38,778 nucleotides of DNA. Origin: an uncultured Oscillospiraceae bacterium. GTDB lineage: Bacteria > Bacillota > Clostridia > Oscillospirales > Oscillospiraceae. The DNA lies in assembly GCA_910579595.1 (NCBI GenBank), contig CAJTVM010000013.1, positions 1 to 38,778 of the forward strand. The letters are read 5' to 3'. Positions 21,270 through 28,960 of this stretch are shown piece after piece (the stretch's first letter is position 1; each line of letters opens with the position of its first letter). The notes beneath the pieces are model-generated. The model was given only the letters and a program-made list of their open reading frames with translations, searched no databases and was not told the origin of the DNA. The position numbers were made by a program, and so were the translations under genes.

Positions 21270-23262
21270 CGGACTTTACCCCAAGCTGGCCGCCCGGAGT
21301 ATGCGGCAGAACCACCGCTTCTTCGTCCCCTATCTGCTGGCGCTGGCGGGACTCACCGCCGCCTTTTACGTCATGTCCGCCCTGGTGTCCGACCCCGGCG
21401 TGATCTATATGCGGGGCTTCGCCTACGTCCAGGTCATGATGGGGATCGGGATGTTTGTGGCAGGCATCCTGTCCGCTGTACTGCTGCTGTACATCAACAG
21501 CTTCCTGATGAAACAGCGCAAAAAGGAACTGGGTCTGTACAACATCCTGGGCATGGGCAAGGGGAACATCGCCCTGATCCAGTGCTGGGAGAGCCTGTAT
21601 ACCGCCCTCATCGGCATTTTGGGCGGGCTGGTGCTGGGCATCCTCTTCCACAAGCTGGCCACTGTCGCCCTGGTTTCCCTGCTGCAATTCGCCATCCCCT
21701 TCGGTTCTTCCATCTCCCTCACCGCTGCAGTGATCACAGCGGTGTTCTTCGGCGGTCTGCTGGTGCTGGCCCTGCTGATCAACCTCTTCCGGGTGCGCCT
21801 CAGCAATCCCATTGAGCTGCTCCACGGCGGGAACGTGGGCGAGAAGGAGCCGAAAACCCGCTGGCTGATGGCCGTCATTGGCGTGTTGGCCATGGGTGCG
21901 GGCTACTTCATCGCCGTCACCACCAAAGACCCCACCCTGGCGATGGCCTTCTACTTCCTGGCGGTTATCCTGGTCATCATCGGTACCTACTGCCTGTTCA
22001 CCGCTGGGAGCATCACCCTGCTGAAAACAATGCGGAAAAATAAGGGTTTTTATTACAAAACCGGCCACTTTATCGGCGTCTCCGGGATGCTCTACCGCAT
22101 GAAGCGCAACGCCGTGGGGCTGGCTAACATCTGCATCCTGTCCACCATGGTGATGGTGATGATTTCGGGCACCCTGGCCCTTTACCTGGGCCAGGGTGAG
22201 ATCATCGCCGCCCAGTACCCCGCCAGTCTGAACATGACCATCGACTTTGACCCGGTGGAGCAGTCCCCCGATGTGGACGAGGCGGTGGCACTGACGGAGC
22301 GCTTCGCCCAGGAGCACGACGTCCCCATCACTGCCCTGCGGGCGGGGCAGTACCTGCGCTTCTACGGCAGTGAGCAGGAGGGCGGCTTCAGCACCGACAC
22401 CACCAGCGATAACACCGTCAACCGCACCTTCTTTATCCTCACTTCGGAGGATTACGCGGGGCTGTCCGGCCAATCGGCCCCCGCCCTGGCTCCCAACGAG
22501 CTGGCAATCTGCGGCGAGGGGCCGGAATTGGACTCCTACACTCTTACCAACCCGGAGGGCGGCTCCCTGACCTTCACCGCCGCCCAGCCTCTGCCCGCCC
22601 TGTCCATCTTCTCAGTTACCACCGATATGCTGGATCCGGTGTGCCTGGTGGTGGCGGACGAGGCCGCCCGCACCGCCCTGCGGGACTTCGTACAGTATAA
22701 TTTCACCGCCCGCGCCCTGATTCTGATGGATTTGGAGTGCACCAATGATGAAGAGCTGGCCCTGGTAGACGCCTGGTCCGACGCCACCGTGGACAAAAAT
22801 TTCTTCGACGGCACCGGCGAGTGGGAATATTGGCGGGTGGAAAGTCGTGCCGAGATGTCGGTGGACGGCTACGCCATGGCGGGAGGCTTCCTGTTCTTGG
22901 GGATTGTGCTGGGCATTGTGTTCCTCATGGCCACGGTGCTGATCATCTATTACAAGCAGGTGTCCGAGGGCTACGAGGATCAGGGCCGCTTCGAGATCAT
23001 GCGCAAGGTGGGCCTGAGCCAGAAGGAGGTCAGGTCCTCCATCCGCAGCCAGGTGCTCATCGTGTTCTTCCTGCCCATCGCGGTAGCGGCGGTGCACATC
23101 CTGTTCGACTTCAATTTGGTGGCCCGTATGCTCACCATGTTCGGGGTGCGCAACGTCATGACCGTGGCGCTGTGCACCGGGGGGACGCTGGCGGCGTTCT
23201 TGGCGGTGTACGCGGTGGTGTACCTGCTCACCGCCAGGACCTACTACAAAATTGTCAAATAA
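21262..23262 (+). CDS. BceB-like ABC transporter permease (FtsX type)
   Basis: 666 residues from the GTG at 21262, with GGAGGTGA 5 nt upstream; earlier in-frame starts lie inside the ATPase gene. The layout is that of BceB: helix 1 near the N-terminus (FFVPYLLALAGLTAAF), FtsX-like helices up to ~residue 310, a large extracellular domain (~315-530), and three C-terminal helices (FLFLGIVLGIVFLMATVLIIYY; VLIVFFLPIAVAAVHILF; GGTLAAFLAVYAVVYLL). The outer domain is the part that detects the peptide antibiotic in this family. Forms a complex with the upstream ATPase. The substrate is inferred from the family only. Confidence 0.9.
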   Translation: MRNGLYPKLAARSMRQNHRFFVPYLLALAGLTAAFYVMSALVSDPGVIYMRGFAYVQVMMGIGMFVAGILSAVLLLYINSFLMKQRKKELGLYNILGMGKGNIALIQCWESLYTALIGILGGLVLGILFHKLATVALVSLLQFAIPFGSSISLTAAVITAVFFGGLLVLALLINLFRVRLSNPIELLHGGNVGEKEPKTRWLMAVIGVLAMGAGYFIAVTTKDPTLAMAFYFLAVILVIIGTYCLFTAGSITLLKTMRKNKGFYYKTGHFIGVSGMLYRMKRNAVGLANICILSTMVMVMISGTLALYLGQGEIIAAQYPASLNMTIDFDPVEQSPDVDEAVALTERFAQEHDVPITALRAGQYLRFYGSEQEGGFSTDTTSDNTVNRTFFILTSEDYAGLSGQSAPALAPNELAICGEGPELDSYTLTNPEGGSLTFTAAQPLPALSIFSVTTDMLDPVCLVVADEAARTALRDFVQYNFTARALILMDLECTNDEELALVDAWSDATVDKNFFDGTGEWEYWRVESRAEMSVDGYAMAGGFLFLGIVLGIVFLMATVLIIYYKQVSEGYEDQGRFEIMRKVGLSQKEVRSSIRSQVLIVFFLPIAVAAVHILFDFNLVARMLTMFGVRNVMTVALCTGGTLAAFLAVYAVVYLLTARTYYKIVK

Positions 23263-23278
23263 GCACACTGACTTATCC

Positions 23279-23314
23279 ACATCTCTGGCGGGCAATCCGT
23301 CAGAGATGTTTCTA
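23279..23314 (+). terminator. Terminator of bceAB
   Basis: ACATCTCTGGCGG (23279-23291) pairs with CCGTCAGAGATGT (23297-23309) with one mismatch, followed by TTCTATT. Confidence 0.75.
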
Positions 23315-23341
23315 TTCAGAGATCCTAAAGTATATTATTGC

Positions 23342-23370
23342 TTGACATATTTGTTTCGCTGTGGTGATAT
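23342..23370 (+). promoter_or_regulatory. Promoter of the DUF305 gene
   Basis: TTGACA (23342-23347), 17-bp spacer, TGATAT (23365-23370), 77 bp upstream of the gene. Confidence 0.6.
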
Positions 23371-23447
23371 GTGGTGAATTTACCGCCGCTGCTTTTTGAA
23401 CGCCTGCCCACTTTTTCTCATAGAATAGGCAAAAGGAGGGCAAAGCC

Positions 23448-24026
23448 ATGGCTAATACTTATCTGCTCAGCGATGAGTCCAAGCATTACTTATGCTGCTA
23501 CTACCAGATTCTGGACGAGATGATCCAGGGCATTACCACCGCAAAGCTCACCCAGAGCATTTCCCGCAACTTCATCGTCCAGATGATCCCCCACCACCGG
23601 GCCGCCGTCCGGATGTGCCGGAACATCCTGGAGGCCTCCGACAATACCCCGGTACGCCGTCTGGCCCAGCGCATCATCACCCAGCAGACCCAGGGCATCG
23701 AGATAATGGAGGGCCTTGTGGACAGCTGCGGACAGCTCATCAACCCCCAAATGGATCTGCGGCTCTACCATCGGCGGATGGATCTTATTTTCCGGGAAAT
23801 GTTCACCAGGATGGGGGGCGCCCCAGAGGGAAACCGGCTGAACGCCATCTTTTTGCAGCAGATGATCCCCCACCACCGGGGGGCGGTGCGCATGGCCCAC
23901 AACGCCCTTCGGTATGAGGTATGCACCGATCTCGTCCCCGCCCTGCGCAATATTATGGACACCCAGAACCGGGAAATCCGGCAAATGCAGTCTTTACTGC
24001 GGCGAGTGGGGTGTCAAGGGGCTTGA
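23448..24026 (+). CDS. Duplicated DUF305 protein
   Basis: 192 residues made of two DUF305 units, each with the family hallmark: MIPHHRAAVRM at ~46-56 and MIPHHRGAVRM at ~139-149. DUF305 is a ferritin-like four-helix fold whose paired histidines and methionines have been tied to metal (copper) binding in some members. Most studied members are exported; this one has no signal peptide and starts MANTYLLSDESKHYL, so it should be cytoplasmic. Each half keeps the HH pair, so both units may bind ligand. Monocistronic, with its own promoter and AAAAGGAGG ribosome site. The function is unknown. Confidence 0.85.
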   Translation: MANTYLLSDESKHYLCCYYQILDEMIQGITTAKLTQSISRNFIVQMIPHHRAAVRMCRNILEASDNTPVRRLAQRIITQQTQGIEIMEGLVDSCGQLINPQMDLRLYHRRMDLIFREMFTRMGGAPEGNRLNAIFLQQMIPHHRGAVRMAHNALRYEVCTDLVPALRNIMDTQNREIRQMQSLLRRVGCQGA

Positions 24027-24028
24027 AC

Positions 24029-24057
24029 TTGCTTTTTTCCCCATTTTCTGATATACT
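24029..24057 (+). promoter_or_regulatory. Promoter of the GH13 gene
   Basis: TTGCTT (24029-24034), 17-bp spacer, TATACT (24052-24057), 55 bp before the start codon and directly after the DUF305 gene. Confidence 0.55.
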
Positions 24058-24112
24058 ATTATCCTGTGGCTTATCTGGCCATGAAGGACTGACAGAGAGG
24101 ATGTGACGCCTT

Positions 24113-25423
24113 ATGTGGGCGGAAAGCAGTGTATTTTATCAGATTTACCCCCTGGGCTTCTGCGGAGCCCCCAGAGAGAACGACGGCGTCCCGGCCAGCC
24201 GCATCGGCAAGATCGGCGGCTGGGCGGATCATATTCAGAAAATAGGGGCAGACGCAGTGTACTTATCCCCCATTTTCGAGAGCGATAGGCACGGCTATGA
24301 CACCCGGGACTACCGGCAGGTGGACTGCCGCCTGGGAACCAACGAGGACTTTGCAAAGGTATGCAAAACCCTCCATGAGCACGGGATCAAGGTAGTCATC
24401 GACGGGGTGTTCAACCATGTGGGCCGGGGTTTCTGGGCCTTCCGGGACGTACAGGAGAAAAAGTGGGACTCCCCCTACAAGGACTGGTTCCACATCAATT
24501 TCGACGGCAACTCCAACTACAACGACGGCTTCTGGTACGAGGGCTGGGAGGGCCACTTTGAGCTGGTAAAGCTCAACCTGCGCAACCCCGCCGTGGTGGA
24601 TTATCTGCTGGACACCGTGAAGTTCTGGGTGGATGAATTCGGCATCGACGGCCTGCGGCTGGACGTGGCCTACTGCCTGGACAAGGACTTCCTGTACCGC
24701 CTGCGCGCCTTCTGCGATGGACTGAAGCCAGAATTCTTCCTGGTGGGCGAAACCCTCCACGGGGACTATAACCAGTGGACGGGGGATGGCCTGCTCCACT
24801 CCTGTACCAACTACGAGTGCTACAAGGGGCTGTACTCCAGCTTTAACTCCATGAATATGTTCGAGATCGTCCACAGCCTGAAGCGCCAGTTCGGCCCGGA
24901 AAACTGGACGCTGTACAAGGGCAAGCACCTGCTGTGCTTCGCCGACAACCACGACGTTTCCCGGGTGGCCTCCATCCTGCAAAACCCGGACCACCTGACT
25001 CCGCTGTACGGCGTGCTGTTTGGGATGCCCGGCATTCCCTGCCTGTACTACGGCAGCGAGTGGGGCGCCAAAGGCGACAAATCCCACGGCGATGACGAGC
25101 TGCGGCCCAGCTTCGACAAACCGGAGTGGAACGATCTCACCGACGCCATCGCCGCCATGGCGAAAGCCCACAAGGAAAGCGAGGCCCTGTGCTGGGGCGA
25201 CTTCAAAGACGTGGTGCTCACCAACAAGCAGGCCATCTTCCAGCGCTGCTCCGAGCATGAGCGGGTGCTGGTGGCGGTGAACGCCGACAGCGAGCCCTAC
25301 TGGGCCCACTTCGACGCCGGGTGCGGCCGGGCGGTGGATCTGCTCACCGGGGAGGAGCACGACTTTGGCGGCGGCAGCGAGCTGCCCCCCTACAGCGTGG
25401 CGTTCTGGAAGTGTGAAAACTGA
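24113..25423 (+). CDS. GH13 alpha-amylase family glycosidase
   Basis: 436 residues, a (beta/alpha)8 barrel plus short C-terminal beta domain. The four GH13 blocks are present: DGVFNHVG (~97-104), GLRLDVAYC with the nucleophile Asp184, FLVGETLHGD with the acid/base Glu213, and FADNHDVSR with the third carboxylate Asp281. It hydrolyses or rearranges alpha-1,4-glucans or maltodextrins. No signal peptide and no N-terminal domain of the neopullulanase type, so it probably works inside the cell on imported or stored oligosaccharides. Single gene with its own promoter and terminator. The exact specificity (amylase, cyclomaltodextrinase, transferase) cannot be read from sequence. Confidence 0.93.
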   Translation: MWAESSVFYQIYPLGFCGAPRENDGVPASRIGKIGGWADHIQKIGADAVYLSPIFESDRHGYDTRDYRQVDCRLGTNEDFAKVCKTLHEHGIKVVIDGVFNHVGRGFWAFRDVQEKKWDSPYKDWFHINFDGNSNYNDGFWYEGWEGHFELVKLNLRNPAVVDYLLDTVKFWVDEFGIDGLRLDVAYCLDKDFLYRLRAFCDGLKPEFFLVGETLHGDYNQWTGDGLLHSCTNYECYKGLYSSFNSMNMFEIVHSLKRQFGPENWTLYKGKHLLCFADNHDVSRVASILQNPDHLTPLYGVLFGMPGIPCLYYGSEWGAKGDKSHGDDELRPSFDKPEWNDLTDAIAAMAKAHKESEALCWGDFKDVVLTNKQAIFQRCSEHERVLVAVNADSEPYWAHFDAGCGRAVDLLTGEEHDFGGGSELPPYSVAFWKCEN

Positions 25424-25429
25424 CGCAAG

Positions 25430-25462
25430 AAGGCCCGGGAGCATCGCTCCCGGGCCTTTTCT
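25430..25462. terminator. Terminator between the GH13 gene and the FeoB-associated gene
   Basis: AAGGCCCGGGAGC (25430-25442) pairs perfectly with GCTCCCGGGCCTT (25446-25458), loop 3 nt, followed by TTCTT on the plus strand. The minus-strand gene ends at 25463, so it may serve both. Confidence 0.85.
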
Positions 25463-25633
25463 TCATTGATCCGGATGGCACAAGCCTTTTGACGTGCAGC
25501 CGGCGCAACCGCAGCCGCAGCCCTTGCCCGCCTTTTTTCTGCGGCGCATATTCACCAAAACACACGCTGCAACAGCGGCCAGTACAACGATTACCACAAT
25601 GTTGCCCCAGTTTTCACTCAGAAACTGTGCCAT
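25463..25633 (-). CDS. FeoB-associated Cys-rich membrane protein
   Basis: 56 residues from the ATG at 25633, with AAAGGTG upstream. One membrane helix (NIVVIVVLAAVAACVLV) is followed by a basic stretch (RRRKKAGK) and a cysteine cluster, CGCGCAGC, with further cysteine near the end. This is the small protein commonly encoded just after feoB in Firmicutes, thought to help ferrous iron uptake. Here the gene is intact, but the feoB before it survives only as its last ~55 codons (25638-25805), so the protein has probably lost its partner unless another feoB exists elsewhere. Confidence 0.8.
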   Translation of the reverse strand: MAQFLSENWGNIVVIVVLAAVAACVLVNMRRRKKAGKGCGCGCAGCTSKGLCHPDQ

Positions 25634-25637
25634 AAGC

Positions 25638-25805
25638 TCACACCTTTCCCGCCGTGCCGCTGCGGATGCCCGCGCCGCCGGACGCCTTGGCGGCGGGCCG
25701 GAACAGCAGGTAAAGCAAACCTGCCAGAAGGACAACAGCCGCCGCAGTCAACACATTTAAGGATACCACGCCTGTCAAGACCCCGCCCAGCTGGTAGACA
25801 ATGAG
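25638..25805 (-). pseudogene. feoB remnant (C-terminal tail only)
   Basis: Reading the minus strand from 25805 gives LIVYQLGG, a transmembrane stretch (VLTAAAVVLLAGLLYLLF) and a short tail RPAAKASGGAGIRSG ending at TGA 25638. This resembles the last helix of FeoB and stands directly before the FeoB-associated gene, where feoB belongs. More than 600 residues, including the GTPase domain, are missing. Upstream the sequence changes abruptly to a lipoprotein gene fragment, so a deletion fused the two. Identity rests on the short tail and gene order. Confidence 0.55.
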
Positions 25806-26203
25806 CCAGGGTCAAGTCCCAGCCGGTCAGGTCAGCGACGCCCTGTATCAGTAACTCCGGGGTCAGTTCCCCCTCGTAGGTTATTGGGTACTCCGCAAAG
25901 CCCCCGGCCTTTGTTCCGATATACAGTGTGACCGTCTGTTCGTCAGCAGGGGCCGTTGTTGGCGGGTCAGATTCAGCTGCCGGGGGAGTGCTTACGACGT
26001 CGGAGGGGTCTCCCCCCCTGGGGAGCCGCGGGCTGATTGCAGCCTGACAGCGCCGCACAAAGCAGCAGCGCGAAAAGGAACGTCAGTTTTTTCAAGTGTT
26101 TTCCTCCTCGTATAGTTTTCTTATTCCCGGCAGCCACCTGCTCGGGCAAGGAACATTCTTCCATAGCGACCAGCTCGTATCCACCAATCAAATTCTGAGA
26201 CAT
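25806..26203 (-). pseudogene. Broken lipoprotein gene, frameshifted and truncated
   Basis: From the ATG at 26203 (RBS AAAGGAG) the frame reads MSQNLIGGYELVAMEECSLP, then runs on without a stop into a lipoprotein signal (KKLTFLFALLLCAALSGC) that has its own possible TTG start at 26095 behind GAGGAAAA. So two small genes may have merged. Just after the lipobox the frame is lost at a run of seven G (seven C on the plus strand, about 26012-26018). Taking out one G restores GDPSDVVSTPPAAE, and then a domain with VTLYIGTKAGGFAEYPITY and LTGWDLTLA. It breaks off where the feoB tail begins. The family is not recognised with confidence; it resembles small exported lipoproteins of unknown function. Confidence 0.55.
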
Positions 26204-26248
26204 AATGTGCTCCTTTCTGCCTTTCGGCCATGACAGAAGATCCCATTT

Positions 26249-26757
26249 TGTGAGGATCGTATTGTTTTGATCGCGCCGGTGGCCGAACCCTACTTATTCA
26301 TGTCCGATCAGCCCAGCCCCCTGTGGCGGAGCTGTTGAAGCAGCCCATCATCCTGTGGGAGGAAACCAGCAGGAGCCGAAAGACGGCGAACCGTTTTCTG
26401 GACAGCGCGGGGATCGGCGAAGAGCAGCTTCATGTGGTGGCAAGGATCAACGATCAGGAGGCGGTTAAAAACCTGGTGGCGGGTGGGCTGGGGATCTCCC
26501 TGATCTCCGAGCGGGCAGCCCGAAATTTTGTGGAGGAAAAGCGGGTGCTGCAATTCGATCTGCCCGTTCAGAACACCCGCCGCCTCTATCTGGCCCACCG
26601 GCGGGAATACATCCTTTCGTCCCATATGAAGGAATTCCTGGCGTTTGCGCGGAAAAATACAGGGGATCCTCTGCGGCGGGCTGGACGGAATAAAAAATTT
26701 CAGCAGCACAAAATGTTTTTTAGAAATGACTTGCTTTTTCCAAAACACGCTATATAA
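26249..26757 (+). pseudogene. LysR-family regulator remnant (C-terminal half, frameshifted)
   Basis: No N-terminal DNA-binding domain is present. One frame gives EDRIVLIAPVAEPYLFMSD up to ~26315, then the effector domain continues in another frame: VAELLKQPIILWEETSRSR, VVARINDQEAVKNLVAGGLG, ISLISERAARNF and SSHMKEFLAFARK. This is the second half of a LysR effector-binding domain, with one frameshift around 26315-26325. It cannot work as a regulator. It lies next to RidA and other ruined genes, so it may have controlled the purine-type locus whose scraps follow. Confidence 0.75.
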
Positions 26758-26758
26758 T
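26731..26758 (+). promoter_or_regulatory. Promoter of the RidA gene
   Basis: TTGCTT (26731-26736), 16-bp spacer, TATAAT (26753-26758), 32 bp before the RidA start. Confidence 0.65.
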
Positions 26759-26790
26759 AAGAGCATCCAAAAATTTGAGGAGGTTTTTCC

Positions 26791-27165
26791 ATGAACAAGA
26801 CGATCTCTGCCCCCGACGCGCCGGCTGCCGTGGGCCCCTACTGCCATGCCAAGCAGGCGGGCAATCTGCTGTTTACCTCCGGCCAGCTGGGGTTGATCCC
26901 CGCCACGGGGGAACTGCCCCAGGGTGTGGAGGCACAGGCTGCCCAGGCGCTGGACAACCTGAAAGCGGTGCTGGCCGCCGCCGGCATGAGCTGCGCCGAT
27001 GTGGTCAAGACCACGGTGTTCCTGGTGGATATCAACGACTTTGCCGCGATTAACGCCATTTACGCCGGGTATTTCCCCGGCGAGGCGCCTGCCCGCTCCT
27101 GCGTCCAGGTGGCGGCGCTGCCCAAGGGGGCGCTGTTTGAGATTGAAGCCATCGCTGCCAAATAA
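26791..27165 (+). CDS. RidA family protein (enamine/imine deaminase)
   Basis: 124 residues, full length for RidA/YjgF/UK114. It has LLFTSGQLGL, the long CADVVKTTVFLVDINDF, and the active-site block ARSCVQVAALPKGALFEIEAIA with Arg102 and Glu119. RidA hydrolyses reactive 2-aminoacrylate and related enamines made by PLP enzymes. The start has a strong GAGGAGG site. Unlike its neighbours it is intact and has its own consensus-like promoter. Position between a LysR scrap and a permease scrap suggests it was once part of a nitrogen-compound catabolic locus, where RidA members often occur, but general housekeeping is equally possible. Confidence 0.93.
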   Translation: MNKTISAPDAPAAVGPYCHAKQAGNLLFTSGQLGLIPATGELPQGVEAQAAQALDNLKAVLAAAGMSCADVVKTTVFLVDINDFAAINAIYAGYFPGEAPARSCVQVAALPKGALFEIEAIAAK

Positions 27166-27255
27166 AACGTGCGGAGCGTTGCAATCAGAAATGGGATAGA
27201 CTATACTGGGGACGAAAAAAGTTATTTATAGCTAAAAAAGTAAGGATGAATTGTT

Positions 27256-27625
27256 GTGCAAAAGCACACATCAACAGCCAAATCCCCCGCGTCCATCTTT
27301 TCATTGGAGGGTATCCCGCCCGCCGGCTAGCTTATCACGTTGGGGCTGTAGCACGTCGTGGCGGCTATCGTGGGGATCATCACGCCGGCCATTATGGTGG
27401 CCAACACCTGCGCGCTGTCCGATGGGGATCGCACGCTGCTTATCCAGGTGTCCCTGATTGTCACGGCGCTGGAAGTGAGGGCTTCGGCGGGCTGAAAACT
27501 GGTCCGTGGCCCTGGTCACCCTGGTGGTAGTGGTACTGCTGCAAAATTTTGGAAGGGGTGTTTTGAAGCTGGGGGCCATCCTGCTCAACCTGACCCTGCC
27601 CGAGGACGCCGCGGCCAAAGCCGGG
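27256..27625 (+). pseudogene. NCS2 nucleobase (xanthine/uracil) permease remnant
   Basis: From GTG 27256 the frame reads VQKHTSTAKSP, SIFSLEGIPPAG, then two in-frame TAG codons within the first-helix motif (otherwise ITLGL, HVVAAIVGIITPAIMVAN), then CALSDGDRTLLIQVSLIVTALE. This is the start of a xanthine/uracil permease of the NCS2 (PbuX/UacT) family. A large deletion follows, and in another frame come a last helix (VALVTLVVVVLLQNF) and LLNLTLPEDAA, the family's C-terminal end. About 370 bp remain of ~1.3 kb. Clearly dead. It points to loss of purine uptake and fits with the ssnA/mocA scraps 1 kb downstream. Confidence 0.75.
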
Positions 27626-27631
27626 CGACAG

Positions 27632-27667
27632 AAAGACCGGGCCGATTTCCCATCGGTCCGGCCCTTT
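27632..27667. terminator. Terminator of the YheO/DauR-like regulator
   Basis: AAAGACCGGGCCGAT (27632-27646) and ATCGGTCCGGCCCTTT (27652-27667) form a stem with loop TTCCC and one offset pair. It lies 6 bp after the minus-strand regulator and may also serve the dead permease gene. Confidence 0.7.
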
Positions 27668-27672
27668 CCGGC

Positions 27673-28320
27673 CTATTCTTTTCCGTTTTTGGCTTCCTCG
27701 ATATAGCTGTATAGGGTATACTTGGAAATGCCGAAGTATTTACACACCTTCCCCCCGGACTTTGTGATGAGGAAAGCCCCCGTGTCGTTGAGGAAGCCGA
27801 TGGCCTTCACCTTTTCCTCTTTGGTCATCAGGGCCACCGGCTTGCCCACCCGCTTCACGCTCTGTTCGATCAACTCGTCCAGCAGGTCGGACACGTTCTG
27901 GGTGATGGGGGCGGGGGAGTCCTCCAGCGTCTCGGCGGCGGTGGCGGTGAACTGCCGCAGGTTCTCCTCCATGGCCAGCATCAGGGTGATGTCGTAGTTG
28001 ATGGAGAAAATGCCGATGGGGGCCTGATCCTCGTCCCGGATGTATACGGTGGTGGATTTCAGCGTCTTGCCATCGGCGGTTTTAGCCAGGTAACTCAGCC
28101 GATCCTCCACCGCGCCGTCGCTGTTCAGCGCCTCCAGCACCACATGGGAGGGGCCGTCCCCCACCTTGCGCCCGGAGACGTGGCCGTTTTCAATAGCAAC
28201 GATGGAGCTGTCCGGGTTGTTGCTCTGCAGGTCGTGGATGACCACCTCACAGTTGGGACCGAACTGGGCGGACAGGGCCTTGGACAGCCGGAGCAGAAAC
28301 TGGATCATGGATGCGTCCAA
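27673..28320 (-). CDS. YheO/DauR-like transcriptional regulator (PAS-like + HTH)
   Basis: About 215 residues. The N-terminal YheO-type PAS-like domain (~1-115) has CEVVIHDLQ, IENGHVSGRKVGDGPS, STTVYIRDEDQAPIGIF and SINYDIT. The C-terminal HTH (~165-215) has LNDTGAFLITKSGGKVC and YFGISKYTLYSYIEEA. Members such as DauR bind small ligands and repress amino-acid or nitrogen-compound catabolic genes. No ATG lies at a suitable distance. A TTG at 28320, 6 nt after AGAGGTGA, is the best start, and a second TTG at 28326 is possible. Divergent from the ssnA-mocA chimera and surrounded by dead genes, so its original target is probably lost, though the gene itself looks intact. Confidence 0.85.
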   Translation of the reverse strand: MDASMIQFLLRLSKALSAQFGPNCEVVIHDLQSNNPDSSIVAIENGHVSGRKVGDGPSHVVLEALNSDGAVEDRLSYLAKTADGKTLKSTTVYIRDEDQAPIGIFSINYDITLMLAMEENLRQFTATAAETLEDSPAPITQNVSDLLDELIEQSVKRVGKPVALMTKEEKVKAIGFLNDTGAFLITKSGGKVCKYFGISKYTLYSYIEEAKNGKE

Positions 28321-28365
28321 AATCAATCACCTCTTTTTTGATCATTCCTCGAAGATATCACATTT

Positions 28366-28393
28366 ATTGTATCACAAAGTCCCGAATTTGCAA
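28366..28393 (-). promoter_or_regulatory. Promoter of the YheO/DauR-like regulator
   Basis: Minus strand TTGCAA (28388-28393), 16-bp spacer, TACAAT (28366-28371), 46 bp upstream of the TTG start. Confidence 0.6.
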
Positions 28394-28445
28394 TAAAAAA
28401 TGTCAGACCAAAAAATTTTTTTGATAACGAATTGGAGGCAGATCT

Positions 28446-28895
28446 ATGCTGATTGTTGGAAACGGACGGCTCATTTCCCGAAGCAAGATCAGCCCTTATC
28501 CGGAAAACGGGGCGTTGGCGCTGGACGGGGACACTGTCAAGGAAACCGGCGCTCTGGAGGCCATGCGGGCCAAGTACCCGGACGCGGAATTCGTGGACGC
28601 CCGGGCCTGCGCCTACACCACGGTGCTGGACTTTGCCGAGCCGGAGCGGGGGGCCAGGTTCGGTTCCAACGAACTGCTGTACCCCATTGATGGCGTGCCC
28701 ATGATCGAGCGCGCCTTTGCCGCGGTCCCCCCAGAGCCGTTTGACCGGGCCTGCGTGGTGAGCCGCTATCCGGAGGGTTATATCCGCGGGGAGGTGCGCG
28801 GCTACCACGCCATATTTAACCCCCGGGCGGCGAAGGGCCAGTCCACCTCCATCCGCCTGGGGCTGTCTGCGCTGCTGTTCACAAATAGGACTTGA
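28446..28895 (+). pseudogene. ssnA-mocA chimeric remnant
   Basis: A 149-codon open frame that joins two unrelated genes. Residues 1-52 (MLIVGNGRLISRSKISPYPE to AKYPDAEFVDAR) match the start of the SsnA-type amidohydrolase, before its metal-binding histidines. Residues ~70-143 (RFGSNELLYPIDGVPMIERA, ACVVSRYPEGY, FNPRAAKGQSTSIRLGLSAL) match a MocA/YgfJ-type molybdenum-cofactor nucleotidyltransferase without its intact LAAG start motif or C-terminal half. Neither activity can remain. Both families belong to selenium/molybdenum-dependent xanthine dehydrogenase and purine catabolic loci. A good ribosome site (GGAGG) remains, so a short chimeric protein could still be made. Confidence 0.7.
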
Positions 28896-28960
28896 TTTTG
28901 CCCTCGCTTTTTTATAGAATGATGCTCAAATCCAGAGAAATTTTGGAAAGGACGATGGGC

